The notes under the pieces are model-generated. The model was not told where the DNA came from. It worked only from the letters and a program-made list of their open reading frames with translations, and did no database searches. Position numbers and translations under genes: made by a program. A DNA stretch of 64,000 nt from Hibiscus mutabilis (Eukaryota > Streptophyta > Magnoliopsida > Malvales > Malvaceae): the NCBI GenBank assembly GCA_019671005.1, contig CM033744.1, positions 1,640,208-1,704,207 of the forward strand, written 5' to 3'. Position 1 is the first letter of the stretch; each line of letters opens with the position of its first letter. Below are positions 12,694 through 23,400 of the stretch, piece after piece.

Positions 12694-13878
12694 GTTGAGC
12701 TCGAATTCCTTCAACCTAATTGCTTGCCAAGTGGTGGAGAAGTCGATTTTTGGGTGTTGGTGGTGGAAGCAAAAGATGAGACAATGAACACAAGGATTTA
12801 GAGTGGGTCGAGCTTCTAACCAAGCTCTACATCTACTACCTTAGATTTCCACTAAGGATTTCCAAATTCACTATGAATTTCTTCCCATTTTCTAGGCTAA
12901 GGAGACAACCTTTTACAACACTCAAAGCTTCTACCCCAAAGCTTGAGTAAACCCACTTTACAAAGAGAAAATTCAAAGCAAACTGGAATCCCTCTCTTAA
13001 GGTATGTGTTTGCAATCTAAACCACCCTCACCAAACCTAAAACACTTGAGCATATATAAACATTTAAGCTCATAAGTATTGTCTATATAAAGAATGAGAA
13101 AATTAAGTACTAAGACAAACTTTCATCATGATGTTGATGACTTGAAGATCATTAGATGTTGCTGAAGCTTTGATGTCCCTTTTATACTCCCAATTGAGTT
13201 TTTAGCCGTTGAAGATCGTTAGGATTGTATTGGAGCCGTTGGAAGCTTTATTTCCCGCACTAAATGCAGTTCTGTAGCTTGTCGTATTGATACGCGGGTT
13301 ACCCGTATCGGTACGCCATTTTTGGAAAACAGTAGTTAAGCTCTTAGCTGCCTAACCGTATCGGTACGCATGTACTCGTATCGGTACAGGTACTAGCCGT
13401 TATGCCTATCTAGCTGCCTGTATCGAAACGCCTATAGCCGTATCGGTATGCTGTATTGATATGTGTATCGGTACGCCTTACCTAGTTTCGGTACACCCTG
13501 CAATTTAAAAGACCGTTGGGAAATAGCCGCTTGGGGTGTTTCAAATAGGATCGGTACGCATACATGCGTATCGAAACGATCCTACCCGTATCGGTACGCC
13601 TAGGGGCGTATCGGTACGGTTTTTTGTTATTGGAAAATTACTGTAGCTCAAACCTCTATCTGTATCGATACGGGGTATACCGTATCGATACGGGATATAC
13701 CGTATCGATACGGGTATGCTGAAAACGTTAGTTTGGCTACTTTAAAACCTTTAAAACATTTCCAAAAACTTCTCAAACTTATTTTCTAGTTGTTTGGACT
13801 TAAAATCATTTTTTTAAATCTTTTCAAATTAGTCCAAAACTATTTTTCAATTATTATATCAAAACAAAAATCCTAACA
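12693..13878 (-). mobile_element. 5' LTR of the truncated copia element
   Basis: The segment just upstream of the primer-binding site begins TGTTAGGATTTTTG at 13878 and ends CTCAACA at 12693 on the minus strand, giving TG...CA ends and a length of about 1186 bp. It contains the GTATCGGTACG palindrome array (separate entry). The partner LTR is absent, so the ends rest on the TG/CA rule and the primer-binding site only. Confidence 0.65.
13285..13722. repeat. Array of GTATCGGTAC / GTATCGATAC palindromes in the LTR
   Basis: Around fifteen copies of a near-palindromic core, cGTATCGGTACGc or its perfect palindrome cGTATCGATACGg, occur in about 440 bp at irregular spacing. Three copies of the perfect form follow each other at about 20-bp spacing near 13665-13715. 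The GC-rich, CpG-containing cores stand out against the AT-rich surroundings. Confidence 0.85.
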
Positions 13879-14097
13879 TTTTGCTATACACATCTCTAAG
13901 GGTTGTGTATAATAACTACTAGATTCTTATCATTAATTGTTATTTTACTTTTCAATAGAATCTATTAGAATGTAATTAATTACATCCCTAAAATATTAAA
14001 CATCATTGATTCAGCGTGTTTAATGTAATTAATAATCATGTAAAAGTGTTTAGATGTTTATGGTCTATTGTTTTATGGTTTTTGTGTTGTTATATTT

Positions 14098-14216
14098 TTA
14101 GGGTTTAGGGTTTAGAGTTTAGGGTTTTAGGGCTTATATTTAGGATTTATTGTTAGGGTTAATGTTTAAGGTTTAGGGTTAGTGCTTAGGGTTTAATGTT
14201 TATAGTTTAAGGTTTA
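14098..14216 (+). repeat. Degenerate telomere-like TTTAGGG tract
   Basis: A run of gggtttaggg, tttagggtt and close variants with no regular register. It resembles the plant telomere unit TTTAGGG but is too degenerate to be a true interstitial telomere. Similar tracts recur at least seven times in the window. Confidence 0.7.
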
Positions 14217-14369
14217 GAACTTAATTATATTAAACATCATAAAATGATACTTAATTTTTAGAAATGTAAATAATTACATTCTAACAGGTTTCATTAAAAG
14301 GTAATAAATCTCTTAGGGTTTAAAGTTTGTTGAAACTTTTGCTCGAAATACAAATGCGGTAAAGGGGAA

Positions 14370-14863
14370 CGTTCCAGTGGTAACATCTTGGCAACGACCA
14401 CCTAATGGGTGGGTTAAAATTAATTTCGATGGAGCGGTGCGTACATCCGATATTATGGCTGCAGCAAGGGGTGTACTGCGTGATAGTCAGGGTACTTGGT
14501 TGTTTGGTTTCACCCGAAGCTTAGGTTGTTGCTCGGTCCTCACTGCGGGCGGCTCATGATGCTCTCTTTCATGCTTGGAGACTGGGATATCGGCAAATAG
14601 AGTTGAAAAAGGATAACCAGGAGATAGCTAGAATCTTAAACTCCCAATCTAGTACTCTCGCTGGAAGTATATTGGTTGACGCTATCCATGAGCTTTTGAA
14701 ACGACAATGGACAATTAGGGTGCGACACATTCGCAGAGAGTTAAATTTTATTGCTGATAAACTTACATCAATTAACCGAGGCTTTTCAATGAGATGGGAG
14801 ACGTTTGAAGCAGCTCCGATAGAGCTTAATACTCTAGTGATGAGTGAGGCATCTACTGCCTAG
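14370..14863 (+). pseudogene. RNase H domain relic of a LINE-type element
   Basis: Two frames together make a plant RVT_3-type RNase H domain, the usual C-terminus of plant non-LTR retrotransposon polyproteins. The first (14377-14559) has the PPNGWVKINFDGAV opening with the first catalytic aspartate and RGVLRDSQGTW. After a frameshift near 14545 the second continues RAAHDALFHAWRLGY, then RQWTIRVRHIRRELNFIADKL, with the NxxAD end motif, and stops at 14861-14863. The central catalytic glutamate expected near the frameshift is gone. Confidence 0.75.
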
Positions 14864-15039
14864 GGTTTATCTCATTTCCTTTTTATTACCTTTGTATTAA
14901 AAAAATAATATATCTCATAAAATTATCTCATTTCCTTTTTTATAACTATATTATTTCACTAATTTTACTCAAACGGTCGATGACATTGTAGCGATGTCAT
15001 TTTTTTATCGCTAAAAAAACGAGGGTTTTCTAAGGTGTT

Positions 15040-16250
15040 TGAAAGGTGTTTGTGATTCTTTTAGATATAAAATATTTATTCCATGGGGTTTTAAAAGAAA
15101 CCGCATTTAAAAAAATGGAGTCGCCACCGGCCGCCGGACACCATAAAACCAGAGATTCAAAAAGATTGGGTTCGGGAGTCGGTTACGGATGGGGAAGGAT
15201 TAGCACCCCCACACCGCCCAAAAATTGGTACTTTAATAATTACCGCTTTATTAATATTGGATTTTCCGGATTAGAGTGACGATTATTTTAAAATTCGGTC
15301 ATAATTGCGAATTAATTTTAAGGGTCCCGTTATCCGAGAGTAAACGCCCAACCACTATCACTACGCCTGATACTGGCCCCGTTTACGCTCGGATAAAAGG
15401 ACACCGCATTAACAATTTATATATCATATGCAAACTTAGTGAGCAAAATATAAAACATGGCAAATAATTTAAATACAATAAATATTCACATAACAGAATA
15501 CTAATCTAACATAAAATACTAAACTAAAACATACATATATACATATTAATCTAACTCATAAATAAAAACATATCTAACATAAACAAAATACTAATATTTA
15601 TAAATATTAATCTAACACATAAATAAAAACAAACTCAACATAAATAAAATACTATTCTAAAACATACATAAATAAATATTAATGTAACTCATAAATAAAA
15701 ACATATCTAACATAAATAAAATATTAATATAAAACACAAATTTAAAACATATTAAATATTAATCTAAAACATAAACATACAAAATAAAAAATAAGACCAC
15801 AATTTAAAATAACTAATACTTCATTAAATTATAAAAATTACAACACTAATAAAAAATGGAAGAAAATATACTTAACTAGGAGCTCATATGACAAACCTCG
15901 ATTGAACTCCACCGAAATCTATCGCGACCCCTCTAAAAATATTAACTAGATCGGACCTAAAATAAGACCCCGATCAAATGTTGAATCAAACCAACTGAGT
16001 CCGAGGGCACTGTCCCATCCTGGGCTAGCCGGGAGCCTAAGCCCCCTTATTTGGCCAAGCCCAGCCGATTGCCTCTTCAAATTGCTTGATTGCAATTCAA
16101 TTTTCCTTCCTCCATTCTTGCTGCCAATTGCTTCTATTTATAGGGGTGAGGAGGGTGACGTGGAGCCTTGTGCTCCACTCCCCTCCCCTTTTTTATTATT
16201 ATTATTTTTATTTTTTTTTTTGCTTTTTTTTAAGATATATATTTTTATAT
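15040..16250 (-). mobile_element. LTR-retrotransposon terminal fragment (minus)
   Basis: On the minus strand a TATA box CTATAAATAG (16134-16143) is followed by AT-rich DNA and ends in a GC-rich block at 15117-15235. That block reads, on the + strand, GGAGTCGCCACC, GGGTTCGGGAGTC, GGGGAAGGATTAGCACCCCC and AAATTGGTA. The same block occurs in opposite orientation at 33385-33525, which identifies it as a dispersed LTR segment. An internal AT-rich direct repeat of about 60-70 bp (atattaatctaactcataaa and variants, from 15543, 15604 and 15676) is also present. No coding part or second LTR was found. Confidence 0.6.
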
Positions 16251-16934
16251 TAATAATTTTATTATTATAATAACACTAATAACATTAAAACTCGATCAAA
16301 AATGAGTGATTACATACATCAAGAATTGATATTATTATATTTTGGTCATCTATTAATTTTATCATAGCTTTTTTTTTCAATTTGTCAAATGGGTTGAAAT
16401 TTAAGCTCCATTATTAAGAGAGAAAAAAAACAAAAACATATGATGTAATGATTAAATTACAAATAACTTAGTTTGATGTATTAAGTAGATTCTTTTTTTC
16501 TTTTCTATTAAGATTTTATTTAGTGAGATTGATTCAATGGGATTAAACATATAAGTACAAGCGTGGGATTAATTATTGTAAATGTGAAAAATAAATTAAG
16601 ATAAAAGATATTATTAGTGTTTAGCTGTTTATAGACAAACGACATTTCTTAACACGTGGCAAAAATTTTATTTATTTATTTATTTTTATAATATCTAAAA
16701 TTGCTTCTTTTATTTTTAAAAAACTATTTTTCCGAATCGTATTCGATGAAAATATTTTGATAAGTTTTAAGGTGTATAGTTTTTAGGTTACGAACATATT
16801 AAAATACAAATTGTTAATATCAATATTGTTCAACTTATATCAAGTATCTCGATTAGCTCATGTCCCATCTTTTTAGTCTGTATAATTTTTTTATACAAAA
16901 AAATTGTATATCAAATTCAAACTCATTTTTAATA

Positions 16935-17756
16935 GGCTTAAGTGGCAAATAAATGTCTAAATTATATATATTTTTTTCGAATAAGTGTCTAAAGTATTTT
17001 TTGGTTTAAACAAGTGTCTAATATTTTTAACGTTACTCAAATAGGTGCCCGCAGTCAACATCCGTTGATTTTCACCGTTAACTGACACGTGTCAGCTTCT
17101 TAAATTTTTTAAATTATATTTAAAAATAAATCAAAATTAATAAAACAAAATATTTTTTATTTCATAAAATAGCCCAAAAATTTGAAATCCCTAACACCCA
17201 AAACTCAGATCTCGATTTGATTTGATTTTGACGCCGATTGCCACGTTGTCGCCCACCACATTCGTCACCGGACTATCACGGTCGTTTACCCCATCACCTC
17301 ATCGTCAGAAATTGACAGACGTCGCGTGAAATGTAGAAATCATCGAATAGCTCATTCGAATAATTCACGACGAACGACGGCATAACGAATGATGAACGGT
17401 GTGTAGTCGTTCGGTAAGGGGAGGACGCTTCAGTCCGTCGTCGAAAACGCGACCAACACATGTGGTAGTGGCCGGATTTTGAGAGTTTAGGGATTTGGAG
17501 ACTATTTTGAGATTATTTAAGAATTTAAGGATATTTTAAAAATTTTGATTTATTTTTTAAAAAATAAAATTCAGAAAATATTTAATATTGTCGCGTGTCA
17601 TGTTTTTATTGACTAATAAAATTTTTTTAGCTAACAGTCACGACGAGCACTTATTTAAATAACGTTAAAAACGTTAGGCACCTATTTAGTCTAAAAATAC
17701 TTTGAGCACCTATATGAAAAAAAATATAATTTGTGTACTTATTTGCCACTTAAGCC
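16935..17756. mobile_element. MULE-type MITE with GGCTTAAG ends (element 2)
   Basis: An 822-bp element whose two ends read GGCTTAAGTGGCAAATAA inward and match for about 170 bp. Flanks are TTTTTAATA (16926-16934) and TTTTTAAGT (17757-17765), seven of nine identical, as expected for an aged 9-bp duplication. The centre is GC-richer and has no intact frame. It shares its first eight bases with elements 1 and 3. Confidence 0.8.
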
Positions 17757-18336
17757 TTTTTAAGTCAATACAAGAGTTAAAGAAATAACAATCATTTTAT
17801 GAAAAGACTGAATACATTTCTATCAATAAGATTACAAACTTGAATATTATCATTATCATAAGAAATCAACTTAAAATTAGAAGAGGTTATTAACTTTACC
17901 ATGTCATATGGTGACTTTATCATATGATCTGTCACCATATTAGTTTCATGTTACATCCATTAAATTACTATCATGTTATTTTTAAATTACAATTTTTAAC
18001 TAGTAAAATGTAGTTAAAAATTGTAATTTAAAAATTGTACAAACCAGTAATATCGAAACATGAGTAAGGGTGTAAAGCACTTTTTTTTAAGAACTTTCAA
18101 AACAAATTGCTGTTTTTGGTCACTTAAAACTAAATTTTATGACTTTTGAGTTTAATAAGCTAATTTTAAAAATAAAATTAGCTTTTTATCTTCTATTATT
18201 TAATTATAATTGAAATCGCAAATTATCATTTTTTACATATAAAGATAATCAAAAAGTAGTAAAAAGTAATTATCCCACCCCAATCTTCATTATCATTCAT
18301 AAACCTTACATTATCCACAATATCTTTAAAAAAAAA

Positions 18337-18888
18337 CTAAACTTTCCAGGATTCTAGAGTGGGAAAGCTCGGGAAAAATTCACAATCTAAGCTAGACCCA
18401 ACAACTGCTCCAGAAAATGATTGCTGATGATCCATTAAGACCGCCGAGGTGTCAAACGTCGGTAAAAATCCCGGCCCAGCACCGTTCAGCAACCGGTTTC
18501 CGGGTCTATGAGACTCCGGCGTAAGGACCGGACTCACCGGTATATGTCCGTTGCCGAATCCGACTCCGGTCAGCTGCTGAACCATCTGCCTGAAATTAGC
18601 CGGATCTGCTGTTATAAACGTGATTTGAGACCGCTTCGAGGCCCGCGGCTTTCGTTTGGAGACTTTTCCAGTGGGAGGCGGCGGAGGATAGACGATACGC
18701 TGTCGTTTTGGCGATAATTCGGGCATGGGCCAAGTGATGGGGTTGACTAAGGAATCGGAGATTGACTTTTGTAGTGCTATAGTCAACGCTTGGTTGTCGA
18801 GAGAGAAGGCTTCGGTGATCCAGGAATCGGCGAAGGTTGAGTGAAACGTCGGCGTTTCGATGCTCGACTGATTTTCCGACGATGCCAT
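18337..18888 (-). CDS. VQ-motif protein, CAMBP25/VQ15-like
   Basis: An intact intronless frame of 183 residues starting at 18888. The VQ motif FRQMVQQLTG is at residues 99-108, preceded by a basic stretch KVSKRKPRASKR (75-86) and KRQR (61-64) that can serve as nuclear localisation signals. VQ proteins are plant nuclear co-regulators that bind WRKY factors through this motif. The Arabidopsis relative CAMBP25 also binds calmodulin and restrains osmotic-stress tolerance. The N-terminal SWITEAFSLDNQALTIALQ is typical of this subgroup. Its position between PQBP1 and ALADIN fits the conserved gene block. The upstream region carries stress-type motifs (separate entry). Confidence 0.9.
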   Translation of the reverse strand: MASSENQSSIETPTFHSTFADSWITEAFSLDNQALTIALQKSISDSLVNPITWPMPELSPKRQRIVYPPPPPTGKVSKRKPRASKRSQITFITADPANFRQMVQQLTGVGFGNGHIPVSPVLTPESHRPGNRLLNGAGPGFLPTFDTSAVLMDHQQSFSGAVVGSSLDCEFFPSFPTLESWKV

Positions 18889-19113
18889 CTGAAGCTGCTG
18901 GTGTTTAAACTATTTTAACTTTTTACTGGAAATAAAAGAGTGAAGAAAGGAAAGGAAAGGAAAGTTTAGAAGAAAGGAATCATAGAGTTAGTTGGATTTT
19001 CTTGGATACCAAACAGATAGAGTAAATGGGCGTAGAATAGACGAAAGGGAAGAAGGAAGCTTTTATGGGACGGTGTGGGGTAAGGCGACGAAGAAACCGC
19101 GTCATTGTGACAG

Positions 19114-19138
19114 GAGGACACGCGTCAGCTTTGTTGAC
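19114..19138 (-). promoter_or_regulatory. CE3-like element and W-box upstream of the VQ gene
   Basis: On the gene strand ACGCGTGTCCTC occupies 19125-19114, identical to the CE3 coupling element described in ABA-responsive cereal promoters. A WRKY-type TTGAC core lies at 19134-19138 (+ strand). Both are about 230-250 bp upstream of the ATG. Function is inferred from the motifs only. Confidence 0.5.
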
Positions 19139-19139
19139 T

Positions 19140-20469
19140 TCATATTCAAGCAAATATTGAAGTTGTAATAAAATATATATAAGTAAATTATTTTATTTAG
19201 AGTCGAGTCGAATCATATTTTATTTTGACAATAGTTAAGTATCATGTTTTATTTATGTAGATCATAAGATCAAATTTTTATAATTTGAAATATATAACTA
19301 ATTATTTTGCGTAAAAAATTAGTAATTAAATATATTTTAATATAGATATTATTTTGAATTGACATGATAGATATATAAAATTTATTTAAAAATCTATATA
19401 CATAATAAATTAAATTATATTAATAAATTCAGACATTCGTAAACTTAATTTTATACTAATATAAGTAGATTCTTCCCGTAATTTAATGTCAACTTTTTAA
19501 ATAATTAAATGCCAAATTTTAAATCAAGTATCAACTTGTACTTTAAATATTTATATTTATATAAAATATAAATACTGTATTTTAATGTTGACCTTGCAAC
19601 TACTTAAAGGTCGTATTTTTTTCTTTTAGTCATTAAAAGTTGTCTTTTTTATTTTATTCATATTATTTATATATTTTCCTTTTAATCTATTATATTTTCA
19701 CGTTAATGATTCATTTTATATTTATATAAATCTCTCGTATTAAGTTCTTTTTATCCATATATGTTTACACGCTTAATATCATTTTTTTTTGCATTGGGGT
19801 TACATTTGCATAGTTTATAATAGTTATTCAATTTTTAAATAAAATCTATGTTCATATCCTTGTACTGTTTTATAACCCCTCTGTCATATTCAACGTAATT
19901 TATTAAAATACTTTAATTTAACTAACAATATCGGTCTCATTGGTGAATAGTTTAGTATCACTTAATCAAGTCTAGAGTTTGAAGAATGGCCTTGTATATG
20001 CAAAAATATCTCCACTGGGAGACACCAAAGCAGGATGGGCGACGCGAGTCAGTCCGGATTAGTTAGGGTAAATCCTGAGAACTGCGAGTCACCAATGACA
20101 TTTAGAAGATCAATTTTGATCTTCCAACATGATAATAAAAAGGGGAGTAAGAAATGAACAATATCCAATATTGTAAAACAAAACAACAGAAAACATAAAC
20201 TTGCTCAATTCCACCCCCACTGTGCTTCAAGTATAAAGATCTAATAATCCCATCTAAACAGACCCCATAACATACCATAAATAAGTTGCCTTTAAGTGTC
20301 AAAAATATTTGAGCCGCTGCAGTCAATTCGGGTTTTAGAATTTTCGAATCATTTCAGGTTTTGGTCAGTTTCAAGTTCAAGTTGTTTTCTGTACGGATTG
20401 ATTCAAGACATTTATGGTTTAAGTATAAACGATAGCATACTGGAAAAATTCATCATCCACGGAAGAATT
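19140..20469. other. AT-rich intergenic stretch
   Basis: Mostly AT-rich non-coding DNA between two genes that both run leftwards on the minus strand. About 19930-20100 is a slightly GC-richer repeat-like segment (gcgacgcgagtcagtccgg). The part up to 20469 should include the 3' UTR of the ALADIN gene. No further gene was recognised. Confidence 0.5.
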
Positions 20470-23400
20470 TTAGGATCGAAATAGCAGAGGGTAGGTACAG
20501 CAAAATCCACTACTCCAGCACTGCATAGAAAATGAAAACATATCTCAGTGGACCGCGGGAAACATGAATTTCCAGCTAGTTGCAACTCACCGCCGAGATT
20601 TGAATTCCGCACCAAATATACAGATTCAAATCTCCGGACTAATTTGATTTTCAATTGTTTATGTTTTACTTCAAACAAATGAAAACCATAAAAATTGCCT
20701 ACCAAAGATAAACTGAAAAGTGGAGGAAAAGAAAGATTGTTTACCACAGAAAGCAATGGTCCTTGTTTAAACTTGTTGTGAAAGGAAAATGCAATAGGCT
20801 TCGGATTGTCGCCTGTTCCTCTTATAAATCCACTGAATCCGCATTACAGCAGCAATAAAATTGATTAGGGGATAAGTTTGCATTAAAATGAAGAACCATC
20901 TAAAATATTAGAGGATTTCACTAGTTTATCAATGGATACTGGGGAATGGTCTGTGATATCTATGTCAAAAATTTACCAACCAGAAACAAAAAACCCGAGG
21001 CAAGAGGCGGATCAGAAATCAAGGGGGTCGTACCCTTACATTACACCCCTCCACCCATAAACCAGAAAAGGAGTGATGTATTTAGGTTTTTTGTCTTGCA
21101 GTGAAATGAATATTATGAATGCTCCATGGATGCTGTCTAGTACATATTTTCCCAACCAAAAGCACAACTACATAGTAAGAGAAGCAGTGACTCACATTAG
21201 CGATGCAGAAATCAAGGGGTTCCTCCTCGTATCATATATCGCAATGAGCCCTTTGTAAATGTCATCTCCTTTATATGACACTGCTAATCGCTCTCCAGAA
21301 CCATCCCAGGCTATGTTCTCGATTCCCTGGCTGCATGGCAAAGTATTTGAGATCATATGAGCTAGTAAAATTAACAGTGGGAAAAGCTATAGACCCCAAA
21401 TGATATGTAAGCATCTCCGCTGCTTTTTACTTTTAGCTAAGTCAAAAGGATATTTTAGTTCTTTGTTTTTTTAAAAAAGAAAAAGAAAAAAGGTAGGTGG
21501 GACAAGGACGATTTGAATTTGAGGCCTCCCTTTGCAAGTTACACCTGCTTACCATAAAGCTGGTAGCCTGGTACCTTGACCAGCTCAATTTATTTTAATA
21601 ATAAATATCTGCAGAATTACAAATTAAATAATAACACGAACCAGAAAACCAACTTCACTTACCTGCCTGTCAAAAGATGTTATTTCTGGTAAATCAACTG
21701 GTAATAAGTGGGCATCTGAAGAGAATCAAGGACAAGAAATTACTTACATGTCACTTTCATTATAATGCATCCGTCTACAACTGAATAAAATCCAAGAGGC
21801 TAATACAGATAATTCATTTAAAACATGAAAGCAAGTATAAAGGAAGGCTTGTTGCAAGGTAAGAGGGAACATGGACACAGGATGCGAGTAAAGGATTTTT
21901 CTTATTTCTGATTTCTAGAGGTAAAGGTAACTGTTGAATGTAAATTTCAATCCTCAATGTCACCAATAGAAGGCCGAATTTCCAAAGATCGTTAACATTG
22001 TGTTGGGAACCATTAGGAGAAGGGGAGGAGAGGAAGGGTGACGGAAAGTGGGAAACAAAAGCATGAATTTCCCTTGTTTGGATGCCTCCAAAGGGACGAA
22101 GGCCAAGAGGCTAAGAGAAAGGAGGGATACATTACTAGCCTTGTTTGATTAAGGAGAGGAGAACAAAGGGAATGATAGCTTATCATGTCATGTAACCATT
22201 TTCTTTTTCATACAAGTTAAAATCTAAAATTAAATAAGGATGGTAAAAGAAAAAGAAACCAGAAACAGAAGCAAAATCCTAAAAGTAAAGTCGTATACAC
22301 ACATGAGCAACAATTTTTCATATCCCATCCTTCGATTTCTGTTCATTCCACCCATCTACATGCAAGTTTTTATTCCACTACAAAGAACGGGTTGATGGAT
22401 AGCAAAAATTACTTAATTACAGCTTACATACTCAATGATGGAGGCTTTGATGCAAAGTGTATAGAACCCAGTTTTGAAGACTTAGAGAAAGCAAGCAGGA
22501 CCATACGACCATCCGGATCCCAAGTTGCACCCTGATAACAACAAACGATTGATCACTAAAACCTTAAACAGGTAAAATCCACTGTCAAGTCAGCAGGTTC
22601 CATCACTGCGACATGGTTTAAAAATAATAACACTGACAGTGACAAAACCACTGGCCGAAGACCATGGTTCAGAAGTCCATGTGTTTGTCTCCCAAAGATA
22701 AAAGGTTCCATCACTGCAACATGATTAGAGACATTAGCAGACATTTTTTTTATCAGAAATTCAGAATTAGACATAAAACTTAGGGAAGATGTTAAGTACA
22801 TACAATTTTCCAGAAAAAAAGTAATCTCCAGTCGGAGACCATTTAACCACTGATGTTCCCCCTAATCCCCTTCGAATGGGTGTCCCAATACCTGCAAACT
22901 CCATCGAAAATATTGTTTAAAATATCAGAAGAAATAACATCAACATGAATATATATTTAAGATGACAGTAGAAATTATGTTTTAAGCAAACTGCTTATAG
23001 TATGAACAATGATGATCACTTAGGGATGTCAAGGAAAAGAGAGAAATTTAATAAATAAGCCCATAAGCTTCATGCTAGGGTTCCTTAGGAGTCGAATCAA
23101 AGGTTTAATCTTTGGTTTTCTATCCAATGACTGCTGTACATGAAGTCATAACTCCATAATCCAATATAAAGTACCTGATACTTATAGATAAAAAAGTATG
23201 CAGCTTTTAACTGAAAATCATAAGTTTAAAACTTAAAAGCAACTAATCAAGCCTATCCAAACTCCCAACTAATTCTAACTTTCTTGTAAGTGAATATTTA
23301 CCAAATTAGAGGGCGAGTAATCAAAAAGTTACTAATCTTGTTAATCTTGAGTTAAAAATAGCTCGGGAGAAACAAACTCTCTTATGTATACCTTGGGCAA

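Noticed and set aside
14098..14216. True interstitial telomere
   Set aside because: Units are degenerate, off-register and interrupted; the tract better fits an element interior.
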